Shown piece after piece: positions 8,250 through 17,939 of a stretch of DNA of 20,268 bases. The translations under genes and the position numbers were made by a program. The notes under the pieces were generated by a model, which saw nothing but the letters and a program-made list of their open reading frames with translations, did no database searches and was not told the origin of the DNA. Where the stretch lies: contig RBNI01001947.1 in assembly GCA_003990745.1 (NCBI GenBank), positions 1 through 20,268 of the forward strand, read 5' to 3'. The first letter of the stretch is position 1. Each line of letters opens with the position of its first letter. This DNA comes from Jimgerdemannia flammicorona. Lineage: Eukaryota > Mucoromycota > Endogonomycetes > Endogonales > Endogonaceae.

Positions 8250-8702
8250 CTCTAAGTATTGGAGTGTATAGTGAGAAGAAGGATACTACATTTTTATCCA
8301 GAAATATATAATACTGAACATTGCAGAAAAAGGAACACTATAGATAACTAACAAGAAGATACCTAAGCAAAAGAACAATCTAGTATAGTACAGCAAAACT
8401 CATTTGAACAACTCCATTTCATATCATCTATATCATCTCCACTGGATGATGACGGATACTTCATATGGAACTTAGGAAAGCTGACAATGTCGAAACCAGT
8501 CTAAGTCCATCCACATGACAGATATTGTTACTAGGAATTATCTCAGATTATAAGAAAGTCTATTTCCGAGAGGTTTGAACCCCCAGCCATGACAATGGGA
8601 GCCCTCGCCCTAGACAAAGATGGCCAGTCCTCGCAAATGCACTAACCAGACAAAAAAAAAGTGGACCAAGACCTATTAACTCTGTATAACCACAACTACA
8701 AG
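8250..8702 (+). other. Possible degenerate C-terminal extension of pol, or spacer
   Basis: The pol frame after TAG 8,247 still reads like protein in places (RRRILHFYP; SERFEPPAMTMGALALDKDG), but has stops at 8,253, 8,349, 8,364, 8,502, 8,532 and 8,643, then TGA-TAA at 8,703. That density is about what chance gives, much higher than within pol proper. It may be a decayed tail of Pol beyond the chromodomain or noncoding spacer. I recognise no domain. Confidence 0.3.
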
Positions 8703-8825
8703 TGATAATATCTTTGAAATCAGAATTTTCTCATGTGACCAGCACATGCCCTGCTTATAGCAACAGGTCATACATTTTGCCAGAAAGTATGACCAAAGGA
8801 AGGTCACATCAGATGGGTGAATAAG

Positions 8826-8833
8826 TATAAATA
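8826..8833 (+). promoter_or_regulatory. Internal TATA box upstream of the extra ORF
   Basis: TATAAATA followed by CCC repeats the core of the LTR promoter (TATAAATACCCCC at 1,691 and 10,102). It is 64 bp before the ATG at 8,898, leaving room for a short C/T-rich leader. It suggests the 3' ORF had its own subgenomic transcript; that is inference. Confidence 0.5.
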
Positions 8834-8897
8834 CCCTAGGTAAGAATACCCTGCAACTCTCATCCCCCTCTCCTCACAAAGAAAAGACAAGACAAGA

Positions 8898-9743
8898 ATG
8901 CCCACTACCTGCAACCAAGCTACCTACCGCCAAACTACCCACCATAGTTGGCCCCTCTCAAGCCAGGTTGACCACCTCTTTAGATACATCCAGATTGCTA
9001 TCCAAGGAAAGAACTGCTGCTCAGAGGCCCTTAACCTCTCTAGCCAGGATCTAGGATATTATGTCCTCAACTGCCATAAAGTCATCGAAAGAGCCTATCT
9101 TGCCACCAGCTGCCTAGAGATCTGGCATGAATACGAGATTGGCCATCAAATCCTCTAATGGACAAAGGACCTGCCCATGGACCAAGTCTCTGATTGGACT
9201 TATCTAGACAGAAACAAGCAAAGACTTGCTAAGAAGGTCCATCAAATCATGTGCCATATACTCTTTGCAATCCTCAACCTCAACTATGTCCAACTGAAGG
9301 ATTTCCAGAACCTCTCCTTTCCCAAGGTTAACGAACTAGAGATCAAGGTAGCCTAAAAAGCCAACTCCTGGATCTCTCTCAAGTCTACTGACTGTGAACC
9401 CTACTGGAGCCCCCTCCTGAATGACAATCCAGACCAATGGATCTAATGCCTCTCTGACCTCTTTGAAGAACTGTCTATCTGAATGGATATTCCCAGGCAT
9501 GAGGACCAAGAACCCTACTTAGATGGCCCCAACTGCATCAGATGGAGAACCCCTACACTAGCATCTATCTCAATGCAAGAACTATTTGCAGACCTCATTG
9601 ACTTCTCTATTCTGGACAGTGAGTCTTCAACAACCACTACCCCCTCTATTACTGAAGAGGATGCCAACAACCCTGAGGAGAATTCCCCACCTTTCTCTCC
9701 CCTGGTTCTCAATTTCCAAATCAACAAGGATGTTGATTTCTAA
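8898..9743 (+). pseudogene. Extra ORF of about 281 codons in the envelope position, function unknown
   Basis: A single frame runs from ATG 8,898 to TAA 9,741-9,743, interrupted only by TAA 9,156, TAA 9,354, TAA 9,444 and TGA 9,480, all of the type expected from C to T or G to A changes. Its product is not Gag, Pol or a chromodomain, and I do not recognise it. It is rich in Leu, Asn, Gln, Trp and Tyr, with patches such as DLGYYVLNCHKVIERAY and DWTYLDRNKQRLAKKV, and an acidic Ser/Thr/Pro tail (DSESSTTTTPS, EEDANNPEENSPPF). There is no clear signal peptide or long hydrophobic segment, so a membrane envelope protein is unlikely. A TATA box lies 64 bp upstream and the stop codon overlaps the polypurine tract. 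Position and preserved frame argue it belongs to the element. Confidence 0.6.
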
Positions 9744-9754
9744 GGGGGGAAGGA
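9742..9754 (+). other. Polypurine tract
   Basis: AAGGGGGGAAGGA directly abuts the TG of the 3' LTR. It is the primer site for plus-strand DNA synthesis. Its first two bases are also the last two of the stop codon of the preceding ORF. Confidence 0.9.
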
Positions 9755-10582
9755 TGTAATAGAATGAATGAGTAAGTGAACAGATGGGATGTGACGAGCA
9801 ACAAGCAATCACATGACCCAGTGAATGATGATGTCACCATACGAATGAAGCATGGCATATGATATTATAAACAATGAATGACAAATGATACAAAATGATG
9901 TGGAAAACAATATCCAGCTTATCTCCAACAACCGGTACTGCAGCAACAGTTGCCACAATAGCTGATCATTGCCTAGTAATTGAGGTCTTGATCATAAAGT
10001 ATTTTTTGCCAAAAACCACCTGACAAAGGTTGCAATTACAAACCTCACTATAGTTACCAAATTAGTTACTCATACTTAGTCAGAAATCACAAACCAACTT
10101 GTATAAATACCCCCCAGTTTCTATCTGAAATAAAGGAGTTTTAGTTCAGTCCTTGATATAGGAATTAAGTCCCCCCTACACACACATATTCCCCTGGGTC
10201 TTAGTAATGACATCTAAGTGACTCTAGTGTTTCTGACTAAACTCCAGAAGTCTAGCTAACTTCTGCCAGAACTGAGACTGGTATATAAATCCCCAAAGAC
10301 TTAAGTAAGCCCATTAAACCTGAATTCCAAGGCGAATTCAATCTGTATACAGCAAAGAACAAGACCTTTGAAATAGGGTACAAGAGAAAGATCTTTGAAA
10401 CAGAAAGCAAACCAGAGAAAAATCTTTGAAACAGAAGATACTGCTGCTACAACTACTTACAAGCAAGCACTTCCTCAAACTGAAGGCTTCTTAGTACACA
10501 TTGTATACTAAGTCTCTAAGTAATAGTCCACTTCCCTAATTATCCAAAGGATAAGAGAGGGGTAGAAGTGAGAGTTATTACA
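9755..10582 (+). repeat. 3' LTR
   Basis: This 828-bp partner of 1,344-2,169 has the same TGTAATA...TATTACA ends, the same TATA box (10,102) and AATAAA (10,129), and scattered transitions. Where the two LTRs differ, one often has TG and the other CA, as if an ancestral CG had decayed on opposite strands. Confidence 0.95.
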
Positions 10583-10588
10583 CTAGCC
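10583..10588. repeat. Right target-site duplication of the LTR element
   Basis: CTAGCC follows the 3' LTR and pairs with CCAGCC at 1,338-1,343, differing by one transition. LINE-A coding sequence continues from here on the minus strand. Confidence 0.6.
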
Positions 10589-10699
10589 TGTCAGCACACC
10601 TTCCCCTTTTTGTACCATCGAACCCCACTACTCCCTTGGCAAAACTATCCTGAACACTGAGAACCATATCCCTAGGTACCATACTGTCTCCCCCATGGG

Positions 10700-11760
10700 T
10701 ACCACTCATTCAAACCCTGCTACTTCTAAGCCTGTACTAAGCTCTAAGGTCTCACACTTTCCCCAATTCAACTTAGCACCTGCCAACCCCTCATACTGTT
10801 CTATTCCATCTCTTAAAATGTCTACATCTACTATGCTGCTGAGCTCCACCACTATGTCATCTGCAAAGGCCCCCAGCTTCCAAACCACCTCACCCATATG
10901 CAATCCATTTAGCCATCCTCTCAGCCAGGCCAACACTGGTTCTAGCAAGAGGATATAAAGGAGTGGAAAAAGAGAGTCTTCTTACAGAACCCCTCTTCCT
11001 AAAGCAAACTCCGGACTGCTCCAGCCATTCATCAGCACTACCCCTTGACAGCCTCACACCAGTCCCATCAACCTTCTAACCTCTTTAAGATCAAACCCTA
11101 CTTTCTGGAGTACTGCCTCTAGGTAATGTCACTGCACTCTATCATATGCCTTCTCTTGATCCAAGAAGACCATCCTTTCATTGACCTGCTGACTTCTATA
11201 GCCTTCTAAGATATTTTGCACCCAGGCAGTACTATCTCTGATCTGCCAACCCTTCACAAAGCCCCTCTGCTCCTCTCCTACCAGTCTTCCAATCTACTGC
11301 TGCAATCTCTCTGCCAAGATTTTGGAGACTAGCTTCCTATCCACATTCAACAGTATGATTGGCTGCCAGTTATGCCACTCCCTCCTATCACCCTTCTCCT
11401 TATATAGCAAAGACACCAGACCTAAGCTTCTATTTCCAATCCACCACCCTTCTTCCAGTACAAAATTAACCATTTCAACAAGCCAAGCTCCAAATTCCAC
11501 CTGAAACTCCTTCCAAAACTCCCAAGAGAGTCCATCCTTACCTAGTGATGAACCACCTGGTGCTTTCTGTAGAAACTCCAACACCTCCTCCAAAGACACT
11601 CTGTCTAATACTGAAGCCACTATCTCTGGTAGTGACACCACTTGTCAGTTATGTACAAGAGGTGCCTCCACAACCTCTCCTACTCCAGCACCCCCTCCCA
11701 CATCATCATTACTCCAGAGGGTCCACCATTGTCCAGAAATCTCCTCTAACATATCTGCTA
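10700..11760 (-). other. Reverse transcriptase domain of LINE-A
   Basis: On the minus strand, RT motifs follow in order: APGGSSLGKDGLSWEFWKEF; GLVSLLYKEKGDRREW; QPIILLNVDRKLVSKIL; VFLDQEKAYDRV (motif A Asp kept, near 11,155); and AFADDIVVEL (active-site FADD near 10,864-10,853). FADD is normal for L1-like LINEs. Stops such as the one inside GVPQGD destroy function. Confidence 0.87.
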
Positions 11761-12289
11761 CACTGGTGACCTCAATGCCATCTTCTCATAATACTGAAGA
11801 CTAGCTGTGTCAAACGTTTCTTGCTTTTAAGATACCAGATAAGTACTTTGTTGGCCATTCACCCTCTTCCAGTCACCGAGCCCTCAGGCATGCCAGGAGC
11901 CCATCCACAACTCTATCCTCTGCCTCTCTCAAAGTTGCCTATAAGTCGACTACCTCTTTAGCAAGTTGATGCTTCTTCTCCCCTGCCAGTGGACCATCCT
12001 CCAATAACTTCAGTCACTACTGCAAACCCCTTTTGACTCTCCTTTTCTTGTCCTTTTGCTCCTTTCCTGCCACCTCCCCAGTGTCTTGTCAATATGTATC
12101 TGCAAGGTGTTTGAATCTGCTCCACTAATTAGTAATAGATAGTCCACCCACCACCCATTACTCTACTTTCTGTCTGGTCAAGTACATGAATTGCTCCCAT
12201 TCTACTGGATGCCTGAGCAGAGCTACATTAAGACACCAGTACCCACCTCCTCCATTAATAGCCTGGAATCTTCCACTCACCTCAACTCC

Positions 12290-12925
12290 CCAATGGTCTG
12301 ACCATGGGCACCATCATACCCCCACTGTGTCAAAAACATTACTCCAATATTTGGCTATCAGTACCCAATCAATCTATGTTTCAACCATCCCTTGTCTATC
12401 AAATGCCACCTGGTAAAGGGGCCTGACTCATCTCCTGCCCTCAATCGAATACCATCCACCAATCCTATACCCTTTTCCACCTGAAGCCACTGAGACAGCC
12501 CTGGAGAAACTGCTACACCAGCCCCACCATCAGACCAATCTAGTGCACAGTTCCTAACTATATTAAAATCACCCCCCAGAATATCCAACCCTAGAGCTGC
12601 CCAATCCTCCCAAGCCAGCCACTTCTCTATCTATTGCTTTCACTCTCTACCAACTGCAGGCAGATATATAGAGCCCACCAAGAGCCCATCTCCTTTTCCT
12701 CCCTTCAGCCTTCCCCACACTAGGTGATTACCAAAACTTTCCACATCAACTAACTCCCCCTTTCCAACCCTGACCAGAATACCAACTTGCTTACTCCAAC
12801 CAGTATCTCCAAACCATTCCTTACTCCACAACTCATAGTCCTCCTCACTATAGGCCTGAATATCCTGAAGAAATACCACATCATACCTCCGGACTTTTAA
12901 CTATTGAAAGAGATGCCACCACTGG
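12290..12925 (-). other. APE-type endonuclease domain of LINE-A
   Basis: This domain nicks target DNA to start target-primed reverse transcription. Seen on the minus strand are KVRRYDVVFLQDI (about 12,895-12,857), VGILVRVGKGE, SIYLPAVG, DILGGDFNIVRN (catalytic Asp near 12,570, Asn near 12,564) and CPWSDHW with the catalytic SDH at 12,301-12,293. The N-terminal SLNVNG motif is absent, cut off at the junction. Confidence 0.85.
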
Positions 12926-12927
12926 TG

Positions 12928-14450
12928 GAAAGTTGGTGCCTTTGCAGATGATATAGTGGTCAGTCTGGGATCGATTGAGAATGTCATGGAGCTTAAGAAG
13001 ACAGTGGAATGGTATGAGGTCCACTCTGGAGCTCAACTCAATTGGCATAAGTGTGAAATGATGGTATTAGATAATGGACTAGTGGGAGGGGATGTCATTG
13101 GAACAATTGTCCCAGTGGGAGAGGCAGTGCAGTACTTGGGTATATATCTGTTAGTCTATGGGTCCATCCTTCCAAGACCCTGGTGAGTAGAGAATTGTAA
13201 TCTGGAGGGAGGCCTTGCAGAGTTGGGGTAGATGCCACCTATCTTTGATGGGGCAAGTCTCAATTCTGAATACTTACTGACTTCCAAAGCTGTGGTATTT
13301 GGCATACCACCTGGACTTCCCAGCCTGGGTGGTGAAGAGGTTGATGAAACTGGCCAAGGGGTGGATCTGGACTAGAAAAAGGAGTCAGATCAGTTGGGAG
13401 GTCTTGTCTCTACCAGTGGTTAGAGGGGGCCTTGGGCTGGTTGACTTTATTCTGCTTATATGCATGGTGGCTAAAGAGAGTGGTAGAGTTGAGTGGAAGT
13501 AGCTGGGTTCCCCTAATGCAGAAGGTCTGGGAGATGAGGTCATTGCCAAGAGGCTCTACAGGTGATCTACTGTCCTTGGTCAGACTTCAGAATATTGAGA
13601 GAATATGATTCAAAGGTTTCTGGTAGGGAGTGGTAGATGGGGCTCACTGTATTAGAGTTCGTTGGTGAGGGAATAAAGGAGAGGGGCCATGAGATCCAGC
13701 CATATGGAGATGGGACTGAGTACTGTTGGGGAGTACTCCCCTCATGGACTTTGATATTAGCAATAGGGTGGAGTGCCAGAGGAGACCAGAATAGGATCTT
13801 TGACCCAGCAGCTGGCAACTAGCAGGCATTGGAGAGGAGTGAGACTAGAGTGGTATTTGGGCTTGGAGTGATAGAGTGTGACATTGGATGCTGTCAAAGT
13901 ATTGGGTGGTCTGGTGGCATATACTAAGGAGGAATGTTATGCTCAACTTCCAATTGGGGCACCTCATTGAGGGAGGGAGCTTTGACTATGAGGAGTGCCA
14001 CAATGTCAGACAGGAAGAGGAATATGTATAGATACCTAAACATTGGCTGGGGGAATGTGAAGTACTGGGTGACTTTTGGCTAGCAGTTAGTGATCAACTG
14101 AGTGTAGTACATAGGGGAGATGGTGTGCAGGGTCGGTGGGAGGATTTGAGGGATAGATTAATAGGGGGGTGGGAAATGAGTAACTCACCTTGGGGTGGAT
14201 ATTGGTAGTTTGGGTGGAGTTGGCAGGTCACTGGTTGTTTGTTTTTGAGGAAGGGAGGAGCTTGAGTTTAGAGGCATGGGTATAGCAGTGGCAGGGGTTG
14301 ATGGAGGATATAATAACAGATTGGTGGTGTAGTTGAAGTATGCAGGGTGGTCAGAGATGTCAATTGGTGGAGAAAATTTGCCAGAGGAGTAGGGGGAGAA
14401 TGAGGGTAGTGGGTGGGAGAGTAGTACTTATATGGAAGAGTGTGGGGGTA
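12928..14450 (+). mobile_element. LINE-B: 5'-truncated LINE 3' fragment
   Basis: The fragment starts abruptly inside the RT palm (VGAFADDIVVSL, LNWHKCE, GTIVPVGEAVQYLGIY). It parallels LINE-C from 18,696 onward, about 80% identical in the best stretch. It continues through AYHLDFPAWVVKRLMKLAKGWIW (13,296-13,370) and a zinc-finger region at 13,980-14,070 (DYEEC, HWLGEC; first Cys read Tyr), and ends near VVLIWKSVG at 14,450, where similarity to LINE-C stops. At least three frame changes and many stops make it older or more damaged than LINE-C. Truncation at the 5' side is normal for target-primed reverse transcription. Confidence 0.85.
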
Positions 14451-14476
14451 TCTTTCTCCACTACAATTCACATTAC

Positions 14477-14500
14477 ACACACTTTCACAACACACTTTCA
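14477..14500 (+). repeat. Short direct repeat at the LINE-B/LINE-C junction
   Basis: ACACACTTTCA occurs perfectly at 14,477-14,487 and 14,490-14,500, within a CA/TT-rich stretch unlike the G-rich LINEs on both sides. It may be the tail of LINE-B, a target-site remnant or LINE-C leader. I see no gene in 14,451-14,530. Confidence 0.5.
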
Positions 14501-14530
14501 AGTCGTTTATTGGAGAAAGATACTAAGAAG

Positions 14531-16564
14531 ATGTCAAGCAGCAAGCAAGCCAACACACATACTAGGTTGGGTGGACCTGGGGCTTTCGACTGGCAGCATG
14601 TTGGGAGGGGGCATGGGCTGGGGATGGGGTCTTTCAGTAGCTCGAGTGGACTGAGTAGCTTGGGTAGTGGAGGCAGCACCAGTGGGGGGGCTGGAGGATG
14701 GCAGAGGAGGAGCTTTGTAGACACACTGAGAACTGGGGGCTGGCCGATGAGAGCCCACAGGGATCAGGCAGAAAGGAAGAGGAAGCAGAAGGCTGAGGAT
14801 ACTGGGAGAGCTGGGCCTTCGCTGGTGAGAGGTGGGGGAAGTGGAGGGACTGCTGGGGGTAGTGGCAGGACTGCTGATGGTAGCATGACAGTGAATCTGG
14901 AAAAAAAAAGAGATGTGACAGCTGATGGCCAGGGAGAGCAGGGGTGTCTGATGTGAAAGGGGGACCTGGCAGATAGTGTGATGGGGCTGACAGTGACCCC
15001 ATTACTCAAGAAGTCGATCTTGGAGTTTGCAGTGACCTTGTGTTTCCAGGGCTTAGTGGTGACAGCGAGGATGGTTCTGGGACTTATTTTGAAGCAGGTG
15101 ACTGGGGCGGCTTCAGTGAAGTTCTTGAAGGGTCTGGAGGGGGTTGAGGTGGGCTTTGAGGAGGCTGGGCCACTGGATGAGACATTGAAGACTAGAGTCG
15201 TGGTTGGGGAGATAGTGGTCTCCATAGTACAGTGCTTGCAATGAGACCCCAGGGTGATGCAGCTTCTGGTGAAGGGGGTGCCCATGGTGACTAAGGAGGA
15301 GACTAGAAAGAGGGTGGAGGAGGTGATGATTGAGTATGGTGACGTGGTGGATATTGGCTTTCAGGTGTGGGAGGGGACAATGATCAGGACAGGAGACATT
15401 GATGTCAGAATTCAGCTGGCAGGAAAGGAGACCACTGGGAGGCCAAGTGACTGGCCCTCGATAATGATGTAGGGGGCCATTGTCTGCAAGGTGTCAAGGG
15501 TGAAAGGGAGTGAAGAGGAGGAGGAGGACTTGTTGAAGGTACTGGAGGAGTTGAGTAGTGCTGTGGAGAGGAGGGCAAAGGCCTGGAAACTGTATGAAGA
15601 GTCGACACATCTGGAGGTTGTGGGCAGGAAGCATATCTATATGGATAAGAAGCAGTGGGAGTGGGCCCAGAGATGTAAGAGGCAGAGGGAGTTGTTGGCG
15701 AGTATGACAGGAGGGGTGAAGAAGACATCAGTTGTAACTGAGGAGTCTGGAGGTGTAAAGACCAGTGTCTGGGCTAGTAAAGGAGAAGAGGAGGTAGAGG
15801 TGAAGGAGGCAGAGACTGGGGGGATGTTGGACAAGAACCCATTTGCTGATGGTACCTTTGAAGTGTGGGAGCCGAAGTTGGATGCCACCCCCCCCCCACT
15901 TATCAGGAGGGGCCCAGTTGGGAAGAGAGGAATGACAGAGGATACACAGATGCAGGGGGCCCAGCAGGTGTGCTTTGGGGTCCCTGATGTGGGGCAAGGG
16001 GGTCAGGTGGTGGTGGTTGATGAGGACGAGCTGGTGGATATCCCTGAGGAGGAGTAGAATGAGGCTACCAGTGTAGGTGCTGATACTATGATGCTGGATG
16101 CAGGGCAGCCAGGGACTCTAGGAGGAAAGGAGGTGGGGAACTTGTTGTAGATGTGCAAGGTGATAGATAATCTCGTAGCAGATGCTTTGGGAGAAGTGGA
16201 CCTGCAGGTGATGCCTGAGGAGCATTGGGCATAGATTTTGCATGGTGATGGAATGGTGGAGGCACTGAAGGTGGAGATTCTGGGTATTTTCCTAGAGGAG
16301 GAGGGGTATGAGATAGATGAGGTGAGGAAGGCAGAGTTGGGGGTGGTTGCTAGTGAGTGGGCAGCCTACTGCTGGGCAGAGCATCATGGTTTGTGGCTCT
16401 GGCAGGAGGCCTATCTGGAGTACCACGAGGAATTTGAGGAGCATGAAGATGGGGCAATGGTAGAACTTCTGGGAGCATTGGCAGCACAGGAAGCAAGGGA
16501 GAGGGAACTAACTGCTGAACATAACTTGGACATAGTGCAGGAGGAGTGGAATGCAGACTTGTAG
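14531..16564 (+). pseudogene. LINE-C ORF1 (RNA-binding/gag-like protein), 6 internal stops
   Basis: From ATG 14,531 one frame spans 677 codons to TAG 16,562, with stops at 14,954, 15,242, 15,470, 16,055, 16,148 and 16,232. The N-terminus is Gly/Ser-rich and then basic (AERKRKQKAED). The middle (about 14,980-15,470) reads KSILEFAVTLCFQGLVV and QLLVKGVPMVTKEETRKRVEEV, with IRTGDIDVRIQ. This resembles the RRM-like or gag-like core of LINE ORF1 proteins, but the match is by pattern only. The C-terminus is acidic (VVVVDEDELVDIPEEE; EEFEEHEDG). I see no CCHC knuckle. ORF1 proteins coat LINE RNA. An upstream in-frame ATG at 14,432 lies in LINE-B sequence and was not chosen. Confidence 0.65.
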
Positions 16565-16604
16565 AGGATGGGACCACAATATATCATTATTCCCTATGAA
16601 TAGT

Positions 16605-17279
16605 ACAACCAATATTTTCTCATTGAATGTGAATGGGTTAAGGGGCTCTGGGTGGCGAAAGAACATTTTTACTTGGCTCAAGAGATTGGAGGCTGATCTC
16701 TTTTTACTGCAGGATGTTTGATGTGAAGATGAGAATAATCGGGTAGGATGGACTAGGGAATGGGGTGGGGCTGCTGCTTGGTTTGGAAAGGTAGCGATTT
16801 TGGTGAGGAAGGGTAGAGGTGACTTAGGGGGAATCAGGAGCTGGGGTGATCGCTTGGTCTGGGGAGATTGGCATCGGCCAGGGTGGGAATCAGTGAAGGT
16901 GGGCTCTTGCTACTGCCCTGCAGATAGGGGTGAGAGGACTGCATGGATTAGGGGGTTGCTGGAGGAGGATATTCTCTTAGAAGAAGGGGTCGATGTACTC
17001 GGTGGGGACTTTAATATGGTTAGAGATCAGCATCTGGACAGGACTGATGAAGGGAGGAGTGCTGGGAGTAGAAGTGGAGGTCTGGACACATGGGAGGAGG
17101 TGGAGACATTGAGCTCCTTGGGGGATATGGGCAGAACTAGGTGGGGTGATATCAGGGTCTACATGCATTGGGTGAATGGCTTGGGCACAAGGATTGACTG
17201 GATTCTGACAGTGGAGTGTTGGGGTTCGGATGTTTGGAGGGCATTGGAAGTGGAGTGGTGCCCATGGTCTGATCACTGA
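16605..17279 (+). other. APE-type endonuclease domain of LINE-C
   Basis: SLNVNGLR (Asn codon 16,626), LFLLQDV (the usual Glu after Gln reads Asp), VGSCYCPAD, VLGGDFNMVRD (Asp 17,007, Asn 17,013), RIDWIL and CPWSDH (17,259-17,276) are all present in order. TGA at 16,719 and at 17,277 directly after SDH interrupt it. Confidence 0.9.
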
Positions 17280-17939
17280 GGACTGTTGGGGCAGGGGCAG
17301 TTTGGGAAGAGTAGAGATGGACCTGGACATTGGCACCTTAACTCCTCTCTGCTGGCTGAGAAGGGGTTGTGGAAATTGTAGGTGGAGGACATTCAGGTGA
17401 AGGTTTTTAATTAGGAGCATGAGGGTTTGCCAGTGGCTGTCCACTAGATGAGATTGAAAGAGACTGCGAGAGTTTATTGGGGAGGGGCTGATAGAGAGGC
17501 TGGGAGGCAGAGGAGGAGGCACACGAGGTATGCTTCCAGCAGGCTGCAGAGACTACAAATGGATTGGGTGGATTTGCTTACTGTTGTTGGGGTGGAGGAT
17601 TGGAGGATCAAGAGGGCAAAATTGGAGATAATGAAACTACAACAGGTGTTGAGGGAAGAGGAGGAGACTCATTTGCAGGGCATGGCTGCAAGGCTATGAT
17701 GGCAGGGGCTTGAGGAGGGTGAGTGGCCTTCTAGGTACTTATCGAGACTTCTCAAAGCTAGGAGAGTGCGACATAGGTGAGATGGGGTCCTGGATACTGA
17801 TGGGGACATGTTACATAGCATGCAACAAATCTTAGGGGAGTTGAAGGAGAGATGGCAGGGCTTGTGGAGTGAGGGAGAAGGGGGTGTTGATGAAGCAGAG
17901 ATTGTGGACACACTTGAAGAGTGGAGGCCTCCACAAGTA

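Larger units (their letters stand above)
1344..10582 (+). mobile_element. Ty3/gypsy chromovirus with dUTPase and an extra 3' ORF
   Basis: This is a complete-length but inactivated LTR retrotransposon of 9,239 bp. In order: 5' LTR (1,344-2,169), tRNA primer site (2,173), gag, zinc knuckle, dUTPase, protease, RT, RNase H, integrase with chromodomain, about 650 bp of uncertain sequence, an extra ORF (8,898-9,743), polypurine tract (9,742-9,754) and 3' LTR (9,755-10,582). RT-RNase H-integrase order plus a terminal chromodomain defines a Ty3/gypsy chromovirus. It is inserted in LINE-A: LINE-A coding sequence resumes on either side with a short target-site duplication. LTR divergence is about 8-9%, almost all transitions, so the clock is inflated by deamination. 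No coding region is free of stops. Confidence 0.95.
10583..12927 (-). mobile_element. LINE-A, 5' part: endonuclease and reverse transcriptase of ORF2, broken
   Basis: Read leftward from about 12,927, this is ORF2 of an APE-type LINE. The endonuclease comes first (DVVFLQDI, LGGDFNIV, SDH), then RT. RT shows KAPGGSSLGKDGL, LLYKEKGDRR, ILLNVDRKL, LDQEKAYDR and FADD, followed by LNWGKCE and WYLGIWFSV up to the LTR insertion. There is one frame change between about 12,360 and 11,640. The rest keeps frame with stops. The conserved GVPQGDPLSP motif reads GVL, stop, ED, explained by C to T and G to A changes. The 5' end and any ORF1 are missing at the junction with LINE-B. Its protein differs clearly from LINE-B and LINE-C, so it is a separate family or subfamily. 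Confidence 0.88.

Noticed and set aside
8572..8581. GGTTTGAACC, whose reverse complement matches a tRNA B box, suggesting a tRNA or SINE on the minus strand
   Set aside because: No pairing anticodon arm, D-arm or acceptor stem could be formed around it. A 10-base palindrome alone is not enough.
10583..14450. LINE-A (minus) and LINE-B (plus) as one element with a 5' inversion from twin priming
   Set aside because: LINE-A contains its own palm, C-terminus and zinc finger, overlapping all of LINE-B, and their proteins differ clearly. They are two elements.
14634..15285. Long minus-strand ORFs of 122 and 173 codons over LINE-C ORF1
   Set aside because: They are antisense to a G-rich coding frame that spans 677 codons; composition (Ser/Pro/Leu) is typical of shadows and no domain is visible.
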